Assembly: GCA_013397075.1 (NCBI GenBank)
Contig: VWZS01003954.1
Location: forward strand, 496,001 to 560,000
Direction: 5' to 3'
Source: Rhabdornis inornatus
Taxonomy: Eukaryota > Chordata > Aves > Passeriformes > Rhabdornithidae
Length of the DNA stretch: 64,000 nucleotides
Position 1 is the stretch's first letter. Each line of letters starts with the position of its first letter. The notes under the pieces were generated by a model that did not search any database, was not told the origin of the DNA, and saw nothing but the letters and a program-made list of their open reading frames with translations. Made by a program: the position numbers and the translations under genes. Positions 12,666-26,800 of the stretch are shown piece after piece.

Positions 12666-14701
12666 TCTGCTTAGGTTTTAACACTGGAATTCCGCTAGTA
12701 GACACAAAAGCTCAATGCATTGCTCACCTGGCACAGAAATATTACTCAATACTTCTATGATAAATATAGTTTCTGGTCTGGTTCTTGCAATCTTATAGAG
12801 AACGGAGTAAGTGTAGATATGACAGGCTTGAGACTTCAGCAGCCAGAGAGCATCTAGCAATTAACAGTTGGCTGTATTAGAGCATATTGTATGCCAGAAA
12901 TGTGTAAGATAAGCAGGGCCATGATTTATTGCCAAACTAACAAATCACTGGTCAACCATGGCTAAACAAAGCTGTTTGTACTAGGCTACAACAGCGTTCC
13001 TGTGACTAAAGCTTTTACTGCTCCTTTCTAATAGTCATCCTTAATGAATAAATTTTGCTCTGCTTAAACAGCAACAAAAAACAACTAAGTATCTGTGCTG
13101 GCAGCATTCAAACTTGCTAAATTATTCAAATGTGACAGCATATTCAATATGTGAGGCTGCTTTTAATTCCTGAATTTGCTACATTTGTTTCTGCAGCATG
13201 AGATAGTGTGATGAAGTTAAACTTTTTGTGGCTTAACTATAGAGCTTGCAATCACATATAAAAGAGGCCTCTCTCTCTGATATATAGAATTCATTCTAAA
13301 CTTAGTTTTTGAAGGATTGAAACAGCTTTTCATGTCACTTGAGAAATAAGCCAATGTGAAAATCTTTACAAAAATAAGCCATAGGCAACATTTACAATAC
13401 AAGATCTTACAGGTAATCTATTAATGTAGGGCAAACTAAATTACTCAGGGAACGAACAGGTTGTGAATTATTCTTGTTCTAAAAGGAAAACAAACACTGC
13501 GTTCAAAGGCAATTGTGTGCTGAATCCTGCTTGTCTTCTCAGCACCTGATGAATATTAATTAGCAACTCAACACTAATTATTTGGGAAATGGTTAAATAA
13601 GATACTCTGGTGTCTGCTAAACACAAGACCTAAACTCTGCTTTGCATAGTGGAAGAAAGAGATAACTGTGGTAAACTATTAAATCAAACTTACATTTTGC
13701 AGTCTCTTTGCAATAAATTAGAATAGCTTATATAAACATTAGCAATTGTTATAGTTGAAATCAGACAATTTTTTTAAATGCTGCCATATTAATTCAAAGA
13801 GACAAATTACATAATTTGATTAATAAAAAAACCCCAAGTAAGTGTTGTCCCAGACCATCTCCCAGGGATGTCAATGACAGATTTTTTGCTGATTTTGATG
13901 GAATCAGATCTGGATCCAACCTCCTTTTATTGCCATTATTCCCTTTAGAATTTAGCACAATAATCAATATTGTTGTCAAATTCACAGCTTGGGAATTATA
14001 ATGTACTCTATATTGCAGAGCTTGCTGTGGTTACTTCGGTATGTTAATAATCTCCTAGTAGCAATTTAAAAGATTAATGGTGATTACAGTACGCATTTTT
14101 ACACATTAAGAGACAGTGACATGTAGACATTAACATATTGTAGTTACATACATAATCATACATAGATAACTTCAATTAGTCCCTGTTTTAAAACCACTAA
14201 TATAAACTTTTATACACAAATGTACAAGTAATATGAAGTAAAATATTTTATGACAGAGTATAATATACATGGATGTGAGTTATTTTATACTTAAATACAC
14301 TATAGGAAAATAGTTATGCACTAAAATGTTTAGGATGTTTTTGTAAATATGAATACGTAGATAATACTACAGCATGAAATTTTAAATTTAAACACATATC
14401 AAATTGTAACCCTTCCAAATGGAACCTATCAGGTACTGTTTTCAGTTATGATGATTTCTGGTAATTTTCAAAATATTCGCTATGATGTTTTACAGAGCAT
14501 GATACTGTTCCCACCAAAGGGAATGGCTGCTTCTCATTTAATTCTATGACTGCAGGAACAATTTCTTTATAAAACTACATAGACTATATTCCACATGCAT
14601 TATTATTTCACTGTTATCAAATAATGACATAAAATCTTTTGAAAGACAAGGAGTGACAGAAAGAACAAGAAAGCAAAAAATATTAGTGAATGCTATCGTA
14701 C

Positions 14702-14878
14702 CGATTTCCATGGTCCCCGATGCCAAGAAACATCACCAGGGCAAGAATGCACATTACACTGTGCTGTGTTAGGTGGCTTGTCTAAAATTTCACAGTTTTG
14801 ATCACCCAACATTTGGCCAGTGGGAAGCTGACAAATCACCAGTCTCGTCTTTATTCCATCTCCACAAGTCTGAGTACA
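14702..14878 (-). CDS. ADAMTS20: ADAMTS20 TSR10 body and start of TSR11 (window exon 26, last visible)
   Basis: 177 nt = 59 codons, phase 0 both ends, acceptor TGTTTCAG, donor GTACGA. It encodes CTQTCGDGIKTRLVICQLPT, GQMLGDQNCEILDKPPNTAQ, CNVHSCPGDVSWHRGPWKS. The donor again precedes the first Cys of the next repeat, so at least one further TSR exon must lie to the left; none was found inside the window. The acceptor has a weak pyrimidine tract next to an AT repeat. Confidence 0.95.
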
Positions 14879-17800
14879 CTGAAACATTAATACAGTAATA
14901 TTATTAATATTAACATTATTAACATTCTATTAATTATTAACATATTAACATTATATACAATAATTTTATTAACAGAGTCATCGCATACCATAAAACCAAA
15001 AGATCTAGCAATAATCAGTACATCACATTATTTACTATGTATGTTTCCATATTTCCTGGACACTCTATTCAAGAATAAGAACTTAAATCTAGTCTCATGT
15101 AATTCTCTCACCAAAACCTTTACCAAACTACATTTTTATCCTTTATCAAGTGATTTTCCGCAGAGAGTCGCAGTTAGAGACACTCCATTAAGGAGAAGTA
15201 ATTGTGAGAATAAATGTGCATGTATCTCTTTCTTTAGTAAGAGGAAAAGATGGAAATTTGTCTTAAAATAGTTTTCCCTGTCAGACAGTGGCAGAAAACT
15301 CACCGGAAACACTTTTACACAGTCCAATTTATACAGACTAAGTGTAAAATACTTATAGAATGTGTTTTCTGGTTTCAGTTTGCCTGTAATTCTTCAATAG
15401 CAGTTCTCATTCCTAATGAGCTCTTAAAACCAATCTATAATAGTTCCAACCTTTTTATTGTATTCTCAGTGATTCTAAATTAGAAAAAAATGCATCATCT
15501 GCATGAACTTTATCCCAAGTCTATGGCTATGGACAGAAAAAATATGACATTTAGACTGACCTTGAGAACTGAATGGCTAAATCTGCCAAAACAAGGAGAA
15601 AAAAGGTAAAAATAAAAAAGTCACTCAAACAATTTTCTTCTTTTTTCAATTCCAGTAACTGATTTTCACAAGTAATAAAAGTGGGCAAGAATCACAAGAG
15701 GTTAGATTAGAATAAATGCAAAAATAATCAGCTTTAACTCTTTCTGCAGCGTTTGAGCAGGAATGTGTGGTCAGGATATGACACCACACAGCATGGAGAA
15801 ACTATTCTTTTTCCAATAATATAAAATGTGTCATCAAAATATTCTAACCCAGGCAAAACTTTTACATGCATGATCCTCTCTCCATACTTCTAATTTGTAA
15901 CTATAATCCAGTAGCTACTACTACTTGGAGTAACTATTGTTAGTACCTATGAAATTACATGGAATAAAGTTTCTCTATGGCTTCTTATGCTATTTTTTTT
16001 TCTTAGACTAGGTATTGCACTGTGGTTTTTCTGCATACAATCCAGCTTTTTGTAACAGAATATAATTTTCTGTGTCTCAAGACACATGTTGTACAACAAC
16101 TAGATGATTTTTTGATGTTGTATATCCTTAGCCTTACACAATACTTAATTCTTTTGGATGTATATTTACATTACTCGTATTTCCACTACAGTTCTGGATT
16201 TGATCAAAGAATAAAGTTTAGATAAACAGGCTGGAACTCATTCTTTTTAAATTTTAAACTCTATTAAATGGTAAAAACAAGGTGTTCAGTTCCACTCACA
16301 GTCATATAATTGTGTTTCTACTTCTAAGCTGCTGGAGGTCAGCAAGTCAGGAGTTTCTCTGAATCCCTCAGAGAGAGATCAGAATGCAGGGATTGAGTTA
16401 AAGCTTTTGGATGATTTGAAGTATGTTAAGCCTCTCACAAATAAAGCAGAGATGAAGGTTTAGGTTACAGCATGAGGGAGCAAGTAAGTGAGCAGATGGA
16501 ATGAGTAAGTGAGCAGATGGAATGAGTAAGTGAGTAGAAGGAATGAGTAAGTGAGTAGAAGGAATGAGTAAGTAAGTAAGTAAATGGAATAAGTTCTAAG
16601 TGCTTTCAGTAAGTAAAAGGTCTTAGATGCCTGAGAAGTAGTACATGCTCTAGTGAAGGTTGAAAAACATACTAGTGTTTCCTTAGAGGCTCCAAGAACC
16701 TAGCTTCAGACACAATAGAGTTAGAGTTAAGAATATTGCTTACATTTTTCAGTTAGAACAAGATAGGCCATGAACGTAGTTTATACATAGCCTGGTGTGC
16801 TGAGAAACTAGAATTCTAATATGTTAAGAAGCAGCGGTCTGAGTCTGCGTCTTAGCTTGCTCGTAAGTTTCTATAATAGAATATGTTCGGGGAGAGCTGG
16901 TGCTTTCTGCCATTGCTTTCGCTTTGCTTTTGTTCCTGCTCTCTCGCCGCCATGATCAACACCCAAGAAGAAGATAGGAGCTGCCCAGCTTCTCCGGCCC
17001 TGCTGGGACCACCGGGAGCCTCTGCTTCTGCTTGGGACTCTAAGCCAGAACTTAACACGGACTTAGCTGTCTGTGACTTTTGCTTTTGAGACTGATGTGC
17101 TTCTACAATAAATAACTTTATAGCAACTATTAGCTGCTTCACTTTTATAAGAACATAACCTGACAGTTTGGGTGCCTCAGAGAACCCGGAGGTTCCAAAA
17201 TCTCCCATAAGCTTATGTGGTAAACATTATTCCCCTTTGTAAGTGAAATGCTCTTACTTCTCCCCAGTTCCCAAAGTTCCACTGTGGGCAGGGTCCAGAA
17301 TCACAATGTCTTGACTCTGAAGGTTTTGTTGCCTCATCACAGTTACTGGAACTTCTTCCTTCTTCATCTTGACATACTACAACTCGGTGGTGAAATCCAC
17401 CTGCACAAGTACTAGAGCACTACCAAAACAGGTAAACATACATTTTGCCAATGCATGATCAAAGAAATGTAAAATATGTGGATTAAAACAGCTTTGTTTT
17501 AAACCTTAACTTTCAAAACTGAAATTTTAAAATAAAAATTACTAATATGTAGAAGTATTTTAAATTTGAAATCACAGAAAAATTACACTTAGAATTTAAT
17601 ATATTCTGAATAACAATAAGAACAAGAATAACAATACTTTTTAAAATGAATGTTCTTCTCTTTTGGCCAAATCTGTACTGCAATAACATTTCTAGAAATG
17701 TTGACACACATATGACAGAACAAATTAATATATTCTAAAAAAATTTCTTACTGCTCCCCATGGTCCAGTTCTCCATTGATATCCTCCCACGGAAGGATGG

Positions 17801-20800
17801 TTCCACTGGTTTAAATTGTCTTGTGGAGGGTGTATTGGGACGTAACCTATTTCTGGAAAATGGCTTGGATGGTCATGTGTTTTTGGAACATGATGATAAA
17901 CTGGTGGACATGGTGGCATGTTACATTCTTGTTCCTTAGGAGGTTGGCCTTCAGGATCACAGTAATTCTCATTGATTTGCTGATGATAGTTGACACAGAT
18001 GATTTGTCTTGTTACTATCCCACTGCCACACGTAGCTGTGCACTGACCAAAAGATTAACAGTGTTTTCACAGAACATTGATAATTAATAAACAAATACAT
18101 TTATATTTACTTTTGACAAGAACAAACATGTACTTTGCTTTTTCAAGGGATGCAATTTCTATCACATTTGCAAAATAAACAAACTCTCAATTTCTAAACA
18201 CAGACTTGGCCAATAATCTAAATCCACACATTAAAAAATTGTTACAAATAATACTTACAGGGGACCAATTTCCAACTTTCCACACTCCACATGGGCTAAA
18301 GCAGCTTGAAATTTCAGCTGGTCGTGGTAAATGAGCACACAAAGATTCATCTGCTGTTTCTCCATGAGCATCTCTACAACTCACGTAGCGAGCACGATTG
18401 CCCTTCCCACAGGATGCAGAGCACTGTCAGTGAAAAATTCAAGGTCATCACACTTCAGGAGACTAAAACAAGATCATGCAAGCATCTAAAATACTAACAT
18501 AGTTTTTGTTGACTTGGAACTGAATTGCATGGCCCTAATTTGCACGAAGATTTCAGTATATGTAAACAGATAGCATTTAAACCGTAACATGGAATAATTA
18601 CACAGTTGCAAGTACCAACAGAAACATCAGTAACTTCCAGGGCTTTAGTTGCAATGCAGGGATACAATATTTACATCAACTGTTAAAATAAAATCAGATA
18701 TTAACAATCTGTTTGCCATTATGCTTTGTATGAGCAGATTCCATTGAGCTCCTTCTGATGCCTTTATAGCTGAGAAGTTCAAGGTGGACTTAATGAAGAA
18801 CTGCTGAGTAGCCTCAGTTTATGCACCCTTTACTGCTATTTAGTTGAAATAGCTGTACAAAAATGTAACTAAATTACATGCTTTGTTAAATATCTCAAGG
18901 GATTAACAGACACATCCACATTTTATAGATAATTATAAATTTTCACATTGCTATCAAGTAAAACTAGTTCTCAACATTATCAAAATAAAAACTTTTTATT
19001 GAAGAAAATTTATGTATGAACTGTTTTACTAATGTTTATTTTACAAAAAAGGTCAAATTAGACCATTAAAGACACCAATTGTTTAGTATTACTATTCACA
19101 TAAAAGATTTAAATAATATTTTAAAATCAAATATGTTCTCCATACTTAGAAACTGATCAATTACATTTAAAAAAACACTTCCTGGTGCCCTGTCAATGAT
19201 ATGAAAACTATTTCAGTCAGAACCCCAGCTCCTAGAGTACTGCTTTTTTTCCTATTATTTTTCCTAGTTGAATTTGAAGCACACAGTTTGCTGGGAGTGT
19301 CTATCTGCTCCTTAAGAAAGTTTCTTTTCTTAAGAAAATATTAGAACTCCTTTTTAATCTATCCCAAGCAGATTTCAGTCTGAAAAATATATTAATGAAA
19401 GCTTCATGGAAAAATGAGTGAATGAGTGGCAGACTACTCTGCAAAGTGTGACTGCTACATTACATACTGGGGTCCATGATCCATATCTCCATTGGGTCAC
19501 CTTCTCCACATGAACTAGAGGAAGTGAAGTAGTCCATAATTTTGTATTTTCTGGACAAGAGGGCAATTCACACTCCTGTAGGGGTGAGGGGGAAAAAAAG
19601 CTTTTTAAATACACATTTTGGAAGAGCCAAATGTAAAGCAAATGGTTAGCATTAATTAACACATAAATATAATCTTCCACAATTTCCCTGGAATTATTCA
19701 AAGATATTTCATTGAATTGCTTTGTTTTGTTTTAAATCAAGTGTCAAAGAAAATGTATTTGATCTTAAAATTGCATTAGTAATAACTAATAATATCGGTA
19801 CTTTGAGAAAAGTTTTGGCCAACTTGTTGGAGAGAAGGAGTGTAGACATTACAGTGTCCTGCTTCAGAGCCACAGGCAGCACAGAAGGACCAAGCAAAGC
19901 CAGTGGCTGTGATATCCTGTCCTTTATACTTTCAGCTACTGAGAACATAAATTTGCCCAGTTTCAGTCAGTAGGCAAACAGGTATCACAATTAAAAATGC
20001 AAAGGATACTCGAACCCAGTGTTTGCATATCTAAGCGGAAATAAACTATACCAAATTGCTTTTATATTTAGAAGTTTATTAAAGAAGCCAGTTGGGTAAT
20101 ATTTATTAAGCAGGATGGCAATCAGTGTCCCTACAACATCCTACATACTGGAGCTTTCCCCACTGCCAAATAATCACAGGTCTTTGGATTCCTTGAAGTC
20201 TTATACTCTAATCTTTCAATCACATAACAACTTTCAACCATCCAGTCTTAAAATTACCCTTCTTTTACTTAATTCCCTAGGCAAAATCTGACATTTGTGA
20301 AGAAAAGCATCATTTTTCAGTATTTCTTTCACATTTTAGAAGTGATTTCCTCCAAGTTCCCACATGGAGTCAGTACAAAACAGTTGTATTTAGACACTTT
20401 TGACAGAGAAGCTTAGAGGTATTTTTAACTTACCTGACTGTCTCTAGGACGAGTGGCAGCATTGCACTCCCTGTCATCATTCAGAATAACACGGTACATC
20501 CCAGTAACGCATTTCACTGCGCGCACCTGGTACCCGTGTCCACATGTTACAGCACACTGTTGAAGGCAGCAGTTTCATACACTTGAAATAGCACTATTTA
20601 CAATCAAATATAATTTTTAATTACATTTCCTACTTTAAAACTCTTTCCAAAACGAATAGGAATGACTACTGAGATGGTGTTAATTTCCTTTGTGGCAGAC
20701 CATTAGATACTTAACCAGTGTCCATAGCACACCAATGAACAGTGCTTGTGCAGGACAAAGGCTTTCTCTCTTTCCCCTTTTCTATCCCCTGCAGTGAGTA

Positions 20801-23800
20801 AGCTGGAGGTTGGACAGGAGACTGGGAAGAAACACTGCCACAATGGCTGACCTGACCTGATCAAAGGATCAATCCATGCTCTATGATGTCAGGTTCAGCA
20901 ATAAAAACTGATAAAGTAGAGGAGAGGAAAGGAAGGAGTAAGGAGTAGCTTCAAATGAATCACTAACTGCAGCTGTTAAATGTCTTTTCCTTTGCTATAC
21001 AGTTTGACCAGAGTGCACTTAAAGAAGCCACCTAAAACATTAGATGGCTCAAAATATTATGACACAAATCCTAGCTCTATAAATGTTGTGGTTCAAGCAC
21101 AAGTAAAAACCCGGTTTTTGTAAAAACCTGTTTGTGAATGGCTATCACCAGGTGGTACAGTCGAAAAACTGCAATGAAAAGTTCTGCTCCAGTGACACAG
21201 ATCGGTAAATTATTTGTACAAGCTATTTCAGAAAACGATTTTTCATTCGTAAGAATTCTATCATGGGGCTGAATTAATTTTTAATTTAACTTTTGCATTT
21301 AGCTTGTAGGAATAGAAAGTCATCACCTTGTGATCACAAGATTACATCATGTTAAATAACAGTGTGGTTATCTCTAAGGTAAAAAAGCAAAAGAAATGTC
21401 TAAATTAAAAATATACTTAATTTCCAAAGGTATATTTATTCTGTATCTTAGTAACAGGTTGTATGTAAAAAGATAAAGATCAGCTGCTATTTGGTTATGA
21501 TTTCTCACTAACATCCAAGAAACAGTGAAAAATCTTCTGTTGGTTTGAGCAACCTGATCTTTTAAAAGCCACATGAAGTTGAATACCTTATTTTTTTTAA
21601 TTAATTCTCATCTAAACAAAGCTTCCTCCACAAATTAATTCACTTTTTTCTAGCATTTTAAATCCACTCTGGTTTACATCAGATGAGTGTTTGATGAAAA
21701 ACACATTTTTCAACAGCACTTTCACATAAAGAGATAGCAGATCTTTTATCATTGAAGGTAATAACAAAATGTAACAATAAAATACTAAGTCCTTTTCCCT
21801 GCCATTATTAGCATGTACATTTCTATGATTGATTGAAAGTATATTGTAGGTTGAAAACTAATCTATATTAATTGAAGCTACCACTTGAATATGCCAACTT
21901 ACCTATAAATATTTGGTCTTTTACCTGTCTTGTTCATCTGAACAGTTTGCTACCCTCATTTTCATTATTCTGATCATGTAATACACTGATGTGCAAAAGC
22001 ATCTTTGATATTAAGGCTCAGGATCAATTACTATTTTAGGCATTTAACTTATATATGGGTGTTCCTAAATTACAAGTTAGATAGCCGTTATAATCCTGCA
22101 AACAAATATATGAATCAATTCAACTAAAACAGCTGCTAAAGATTCAACTAAAATATTTAAAAAGTATTGTTTTGTGATTGCTCATAGCCTAAACTATAGA
22201 ACAAGAAGCCAGGAATCCTTATGTACTCACTGATCCCCAAGGCCCTACTTGCCAAGATGCACATTCATGAAGTTCACACAGTGTTATTGACTCTGGTCTG
22301 TCATTTGGGTTACAGAAATCATCTCTCAGTTGTTCATCATTAAGTTGGCACCAGACTTGACGATGCTTCATTCCTTTGCCACATGTCACAGGACACTGTA
22401 AAATTATTATAAATATCAGTTTGCAGAGACATGAATCTGCATTAATGGCTTCAATTTCTTTTAGTAACTTGTTGGATTTTAAAAACCACATAAATAACAA
22501 AAATATTCCATTAATGTAAGCAGTCCAAAAAACCCTATTTTTTAATGAACTTTTCATTTCCTGCTAAGTTCAACTCAAATGCTAATAGAAAAAAATTATT
22601 ATTAAGAATCTAAAGCTAGAAATTATGAAAACTATGTGCAGATCATTTCTTTCCAACACAATAATAGCACATATATCACCGCTTTCACTGGAAAAATGTT
22701 TGAAGTGTCCACAATTCCTTTATATCCATCTAACCTAAATAAAATTAATATAATTCTATAAAGCAGCTGTATAGTTCTCATTGCTTCATAAAAAAAGAAG
22801 GTGTGCAAATTACTGCAAATACATTTACTTTACGTATCTTCACTACCTCATTTTAATGTAACAAGATTAAGGAGAAAAATAAATGCTAGGAGTATTTTAC
22901 AGAAGTTCTCATGCCATTTGTAGATGTTTGATGTGTATCAGACAAATCAGAGGACTTCAGAACTTTCAAAACCATGTGGATCAAAATAAAATAAAAACTC
23001 TAAACACTTAATGGAGCTTATTTTAATATCAATGACCAGGACCAAATGTACTTTAACTTTTACACAGTTTCTTTACCTCACTCCAGTCAGTAACTGACCA
23101 GCTTGGACATAAGAATTCATTGCAACTCTGTGTTACAACTCTTGGAAGTTCCTGGCATTCTCTGTCAGGAAGATGACGACCCAAGTTGTTCATACAGAAA
23201 GCTTCTCTGGTTCTGACGCCTCTTGCACAGCTTCTGGAACACTGTGGTGTATAGTTGTGAAACAGGAAACAGAATACAATAAAACCGGGCCAAAATACAT
23301 TATCAATCTTACAGGTAAAAGATGTTAATGATTGTGCCAGGAAAAAGGTATCCTCCATTTAATCCACAGAATGGTAATATGTTCATTTGAGATAAATTCA
23401 GCATTTGTATAATAGTTCTAAGATAAAACTCTAATGAAGAACAAAACCTAAATTGTACAGAACTAAATTATTAAGACTGTAAATAAAATATACACCTTTA
23501 ATTACCAGATCTTTGCTGCTGACATCCAAAACCAAGCTGTAAACAAGCTACCCATTCTTATAAAAATACAAGGAAGTTGCTGAAATATAAAGGTTGGTAT
23601 TAGCTCATTCACATATGAAACACATATCTGTGTTTGTCAAGCATTGTTTCATTTTAGTTATTAAACAAAAAAAAATTTGGAGGGATAAAAATTTGGTATG
23701 AATGCTAACCAGAACTACAATAGTACAGTTACAAAGTTTTAAATCTGTACCTCTGACCATTCTGTGTAGTGCCAACTTCTCAACATACAGTCACCATGGC

Positions 23801-26800
23801 AAGGCTCTCTGGCTGGTGGTTTCTGCTGATCAGCACAGTACTTATCATCCACTGGAGCACTGAGTCCTCTTGCAACAGAGTACTTCATGCAGTGGATCTC
23901 AACAGACCGATGTCCTGGGCCACACTTTGATGTACAGTCACTTTTGCCAACACTGTGCCACCTAAAATGACAAACCATTGTAGAAAGCTAACTATGTTTT
24001 AAAAAATATGACCATGCCAATTAAAGTACTGAGAGAATGTATCAAGAATGATAATGTAAATATAGATATGCATTTTAGGGAACAAATAAAACTGTAAACT
24101 CTATCTTATGACTGGATTTTCCAAGCAATATATAAGATTTTGACTCATAGGCTTAAAAGAGCTTTTCAAATTTAAAGGATCTTTTGTCTTAATCTCCTAG
24201 GCGACTTTGAAAAATGTAAGCTATAATTCTAACTCTTCATCCTCTGAATATTTCAGTGTGGGCTATCTTAGAGTGCAAAAACACAAGTCTGTTTCAAATT
24301 AGTTCCAGTTGTGGGTACAATTCTGGTGAAAAATGTATTTCATGCAGCAATACAAGGTTTTGTGCCAGAATATATAGAACAGATTCACAATTTTAACAAG
24401 AGATTTTGTATTTTACTAGTAGAAATTAGAAAAGTACCCTAGTTCTACGTGGAGTTGAAGGAGTTGAAGGTATCATGCAAAAAGCCATTATACCAACAGA
24501 TTTGAGGAAAACAAGGAGAGGTGGGAAGGATGAGGAAGGTAGAGTGGGATGGAGGGACAGAGGATAAAGCAATCTGATTTACCTTGTTTCAATGTCAATC
24601 AATAAAACCATATGAGACCACAATAACTCCATCAGTTAGGAACCCTTTTTACCTTAATTCACATTCTGTATTACACTCCTCAAAGACACTTGGTACAGTG
24701 GGTAAAAGTTCACATCTTTGATCAGACACTACCACGTGATCACTTTTACGTATACATGTCATTCTTCTCCTTCGAATACCTTGAAAAAGCATCAAAAGAA
24801 GTTAAAAAAGGGCTAAAATAAGACTGCCTTATGGATTCCATTAATCATTTAGGAACTGAGATATCCCATTAACGCAAATTGCTGTACACAGCAGATCCTG
24901 TACAAACTTGCTCCTTTGTGTACATTCCAGGTGGAGAACAACCTTTCCCAGTCACCTTTTCCACCTCCCAGCTGTCCTACAGTGGTGTCACAGGATATCA
25001 ACTTCCGGAGAAGCTACAGAAATGCAACAGTCGATTTTCTCATCAGGCTAAGTATTCCAAAAGCATCATGTATGCCCTGATAATTAACATATATCCTAAA
25101 CCACCATGTTAACTTAGACGCTGTGATCCTTTTCCTTAAAGAAGCAGAAAATTTGATCACAGGGTACCTAAAAGATTTGGAGTCCTGGGAGAAATACCAC
25201 AATTGACAGCTGTTCTGCTTCTCCAGCACATTAGCATGTATACAGCCTGACTCAAAACCAGAAGAAATTCACCATCATATATTTTCAGGCTTTTTAGCAC
25301 CCACTAATAGGAATATTTGTCAAAAATCTCTGTACATACATTTTTCATAAATTCTGTGGCTTTATTTTTATACTGGAATGGCCTAAAGAGATACAGTTTG
25401 AAATAGTCAAATATATCTTTAAACAGCTTTGTCCCATGTAGCAGATAATCAAAAGAAGACAAATAAATGAGTATGAAAGACACCAGACAAATCAGTGATC
25501 ACCTGGAAATGGTATAATGAGAGCCTAATGAATATTAATAGACATACAATACCACTTTATAAGAATGTATTGTATTTGCTTCAACCTTTTTCTTAATAAA
25601 CTGCTCCTGTCTCCAAATTGTACTGCATAAGTACTAAAAATAGCAAAAACAAAAATCAGAAGCTATTCTGTTCTTAACGGTTCTGTGAACTTCAAGTTTA
25701 CTGAGGGTAACAAGTTTATTTCTTACAAGTAATGGTGGTAAGTCAGAGAACTTGAGTCCCTTCCTAAATCCCATAAGGTCTTTTGGTTTTGGTGAAAAAA
25801 ATAACTCACAGTACCTTGGCACATCCTGCTGCAGTCTTGCCAGGGTCCATAAGGATCCCATGTAAACAGATCTGTTCCATCTTCTATTGGGATATTGAAT
25901 GAATAATGTACATCAGGGTTGTATAAATTCCCTACACACAAAACCTTGATTGAGATAAAATGATAGCTGTTTTTCAGTGGATTTGAACATAAAATTATGA
26001 ACATAATGATCATGTAGGAAATTTTTAAACTTATGAAAAAAGTAAACATGCACCTGTAAGATTAGTTCTTCTTCAACTCTATCAGTGCTGTTAATTCGTT
26101 CTATTGTATTGTTTGAACCACTGTACTCAAAAATAGATCCTTGTATATTGATTTCTCTTTTTGACATGCTTACAACAAAATTTCCATTCAAGATAAAATT
26201 TCCATGGGTATCTGATAAAGCTGTAAGTGAAATAAAATATTGGAAATCTATTTAGTTAAAGACTTCTATCAAAAAACTCACCAACACACAGCTTTATTTT
26301 AGTCAATGTAAAAAGTTATATCAAACATTGAAATTAATGAATTCAATCCTAATCATCAGTACCTTTCACTAACCAGTGGTCATGGATTTTCTAAGACATG
26401 GATTTTCTCTGGATTATAGTAATTAAATAATATTTGTTCTGCTGATGGGCTGACTGCAGTCCTGACTTTTAAATTTGGCTAGGTTCTGCTACTGCAGAAG
26501 GAAACAACAATTATTGGCATTTCTGCCCAATTCTACAGCCCACACCCTTGTATTTGCTACAGCTACTTCTAGTGAAGTGGGTTTTAAAAGTAAACTTGAA
26601 AACAAAAATTATTAAGCATTTGTGATAGTAATTTAATACAATGACCTATTTTGCAATAATAAAGATTAATGACAAATTAAACATTTTTAAAATAAGGTAA
26701 AATTTGTAGTACAACATGCTATTAAGGCATTACTACATTTGAAATGGAAGCTGATGTCAGGGGGCAAGGGTTGTTTCTGGGCAACAGGTGACAAGGAAAA

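Larger units (their letters stand above)
4011..14701. other. Intron DNA apart from the listed ORF and CR1 tail
   Basis: I searched the minus strand for TSR-like codons (TGYGGN with following Cys and a W..G.W end) and found none, so the next ADAMTS20 exon is probably left of the window. It contains a perfect inverted repeat (5,618-5,641), a T-rich microsatellite and an A-rich tract at about 8,000-8,032. Confidence 0.6.
22396..25814. other. ADAMTS20 short introns between TSR exons
   Basis: Introns of 681, 509, 691 and 1,035 nt. I see no repeat or second gene in them. Confidence 0.75.

Noticed and set aside
16852..17208. Minus-strand ORF of 118 codons (Gln/Ser/Ala-rich)
   Set aside because: It lies entirely on the antisense of the GC-richer LTR-like island; length follows from base composition.
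22219..22557. ORF start Met codons upstream of TSR exons taken as translation starts
   Set aside because: These Met codons lie in intron sequence before clear acceptors; the reading frame simply runs back into the intron.
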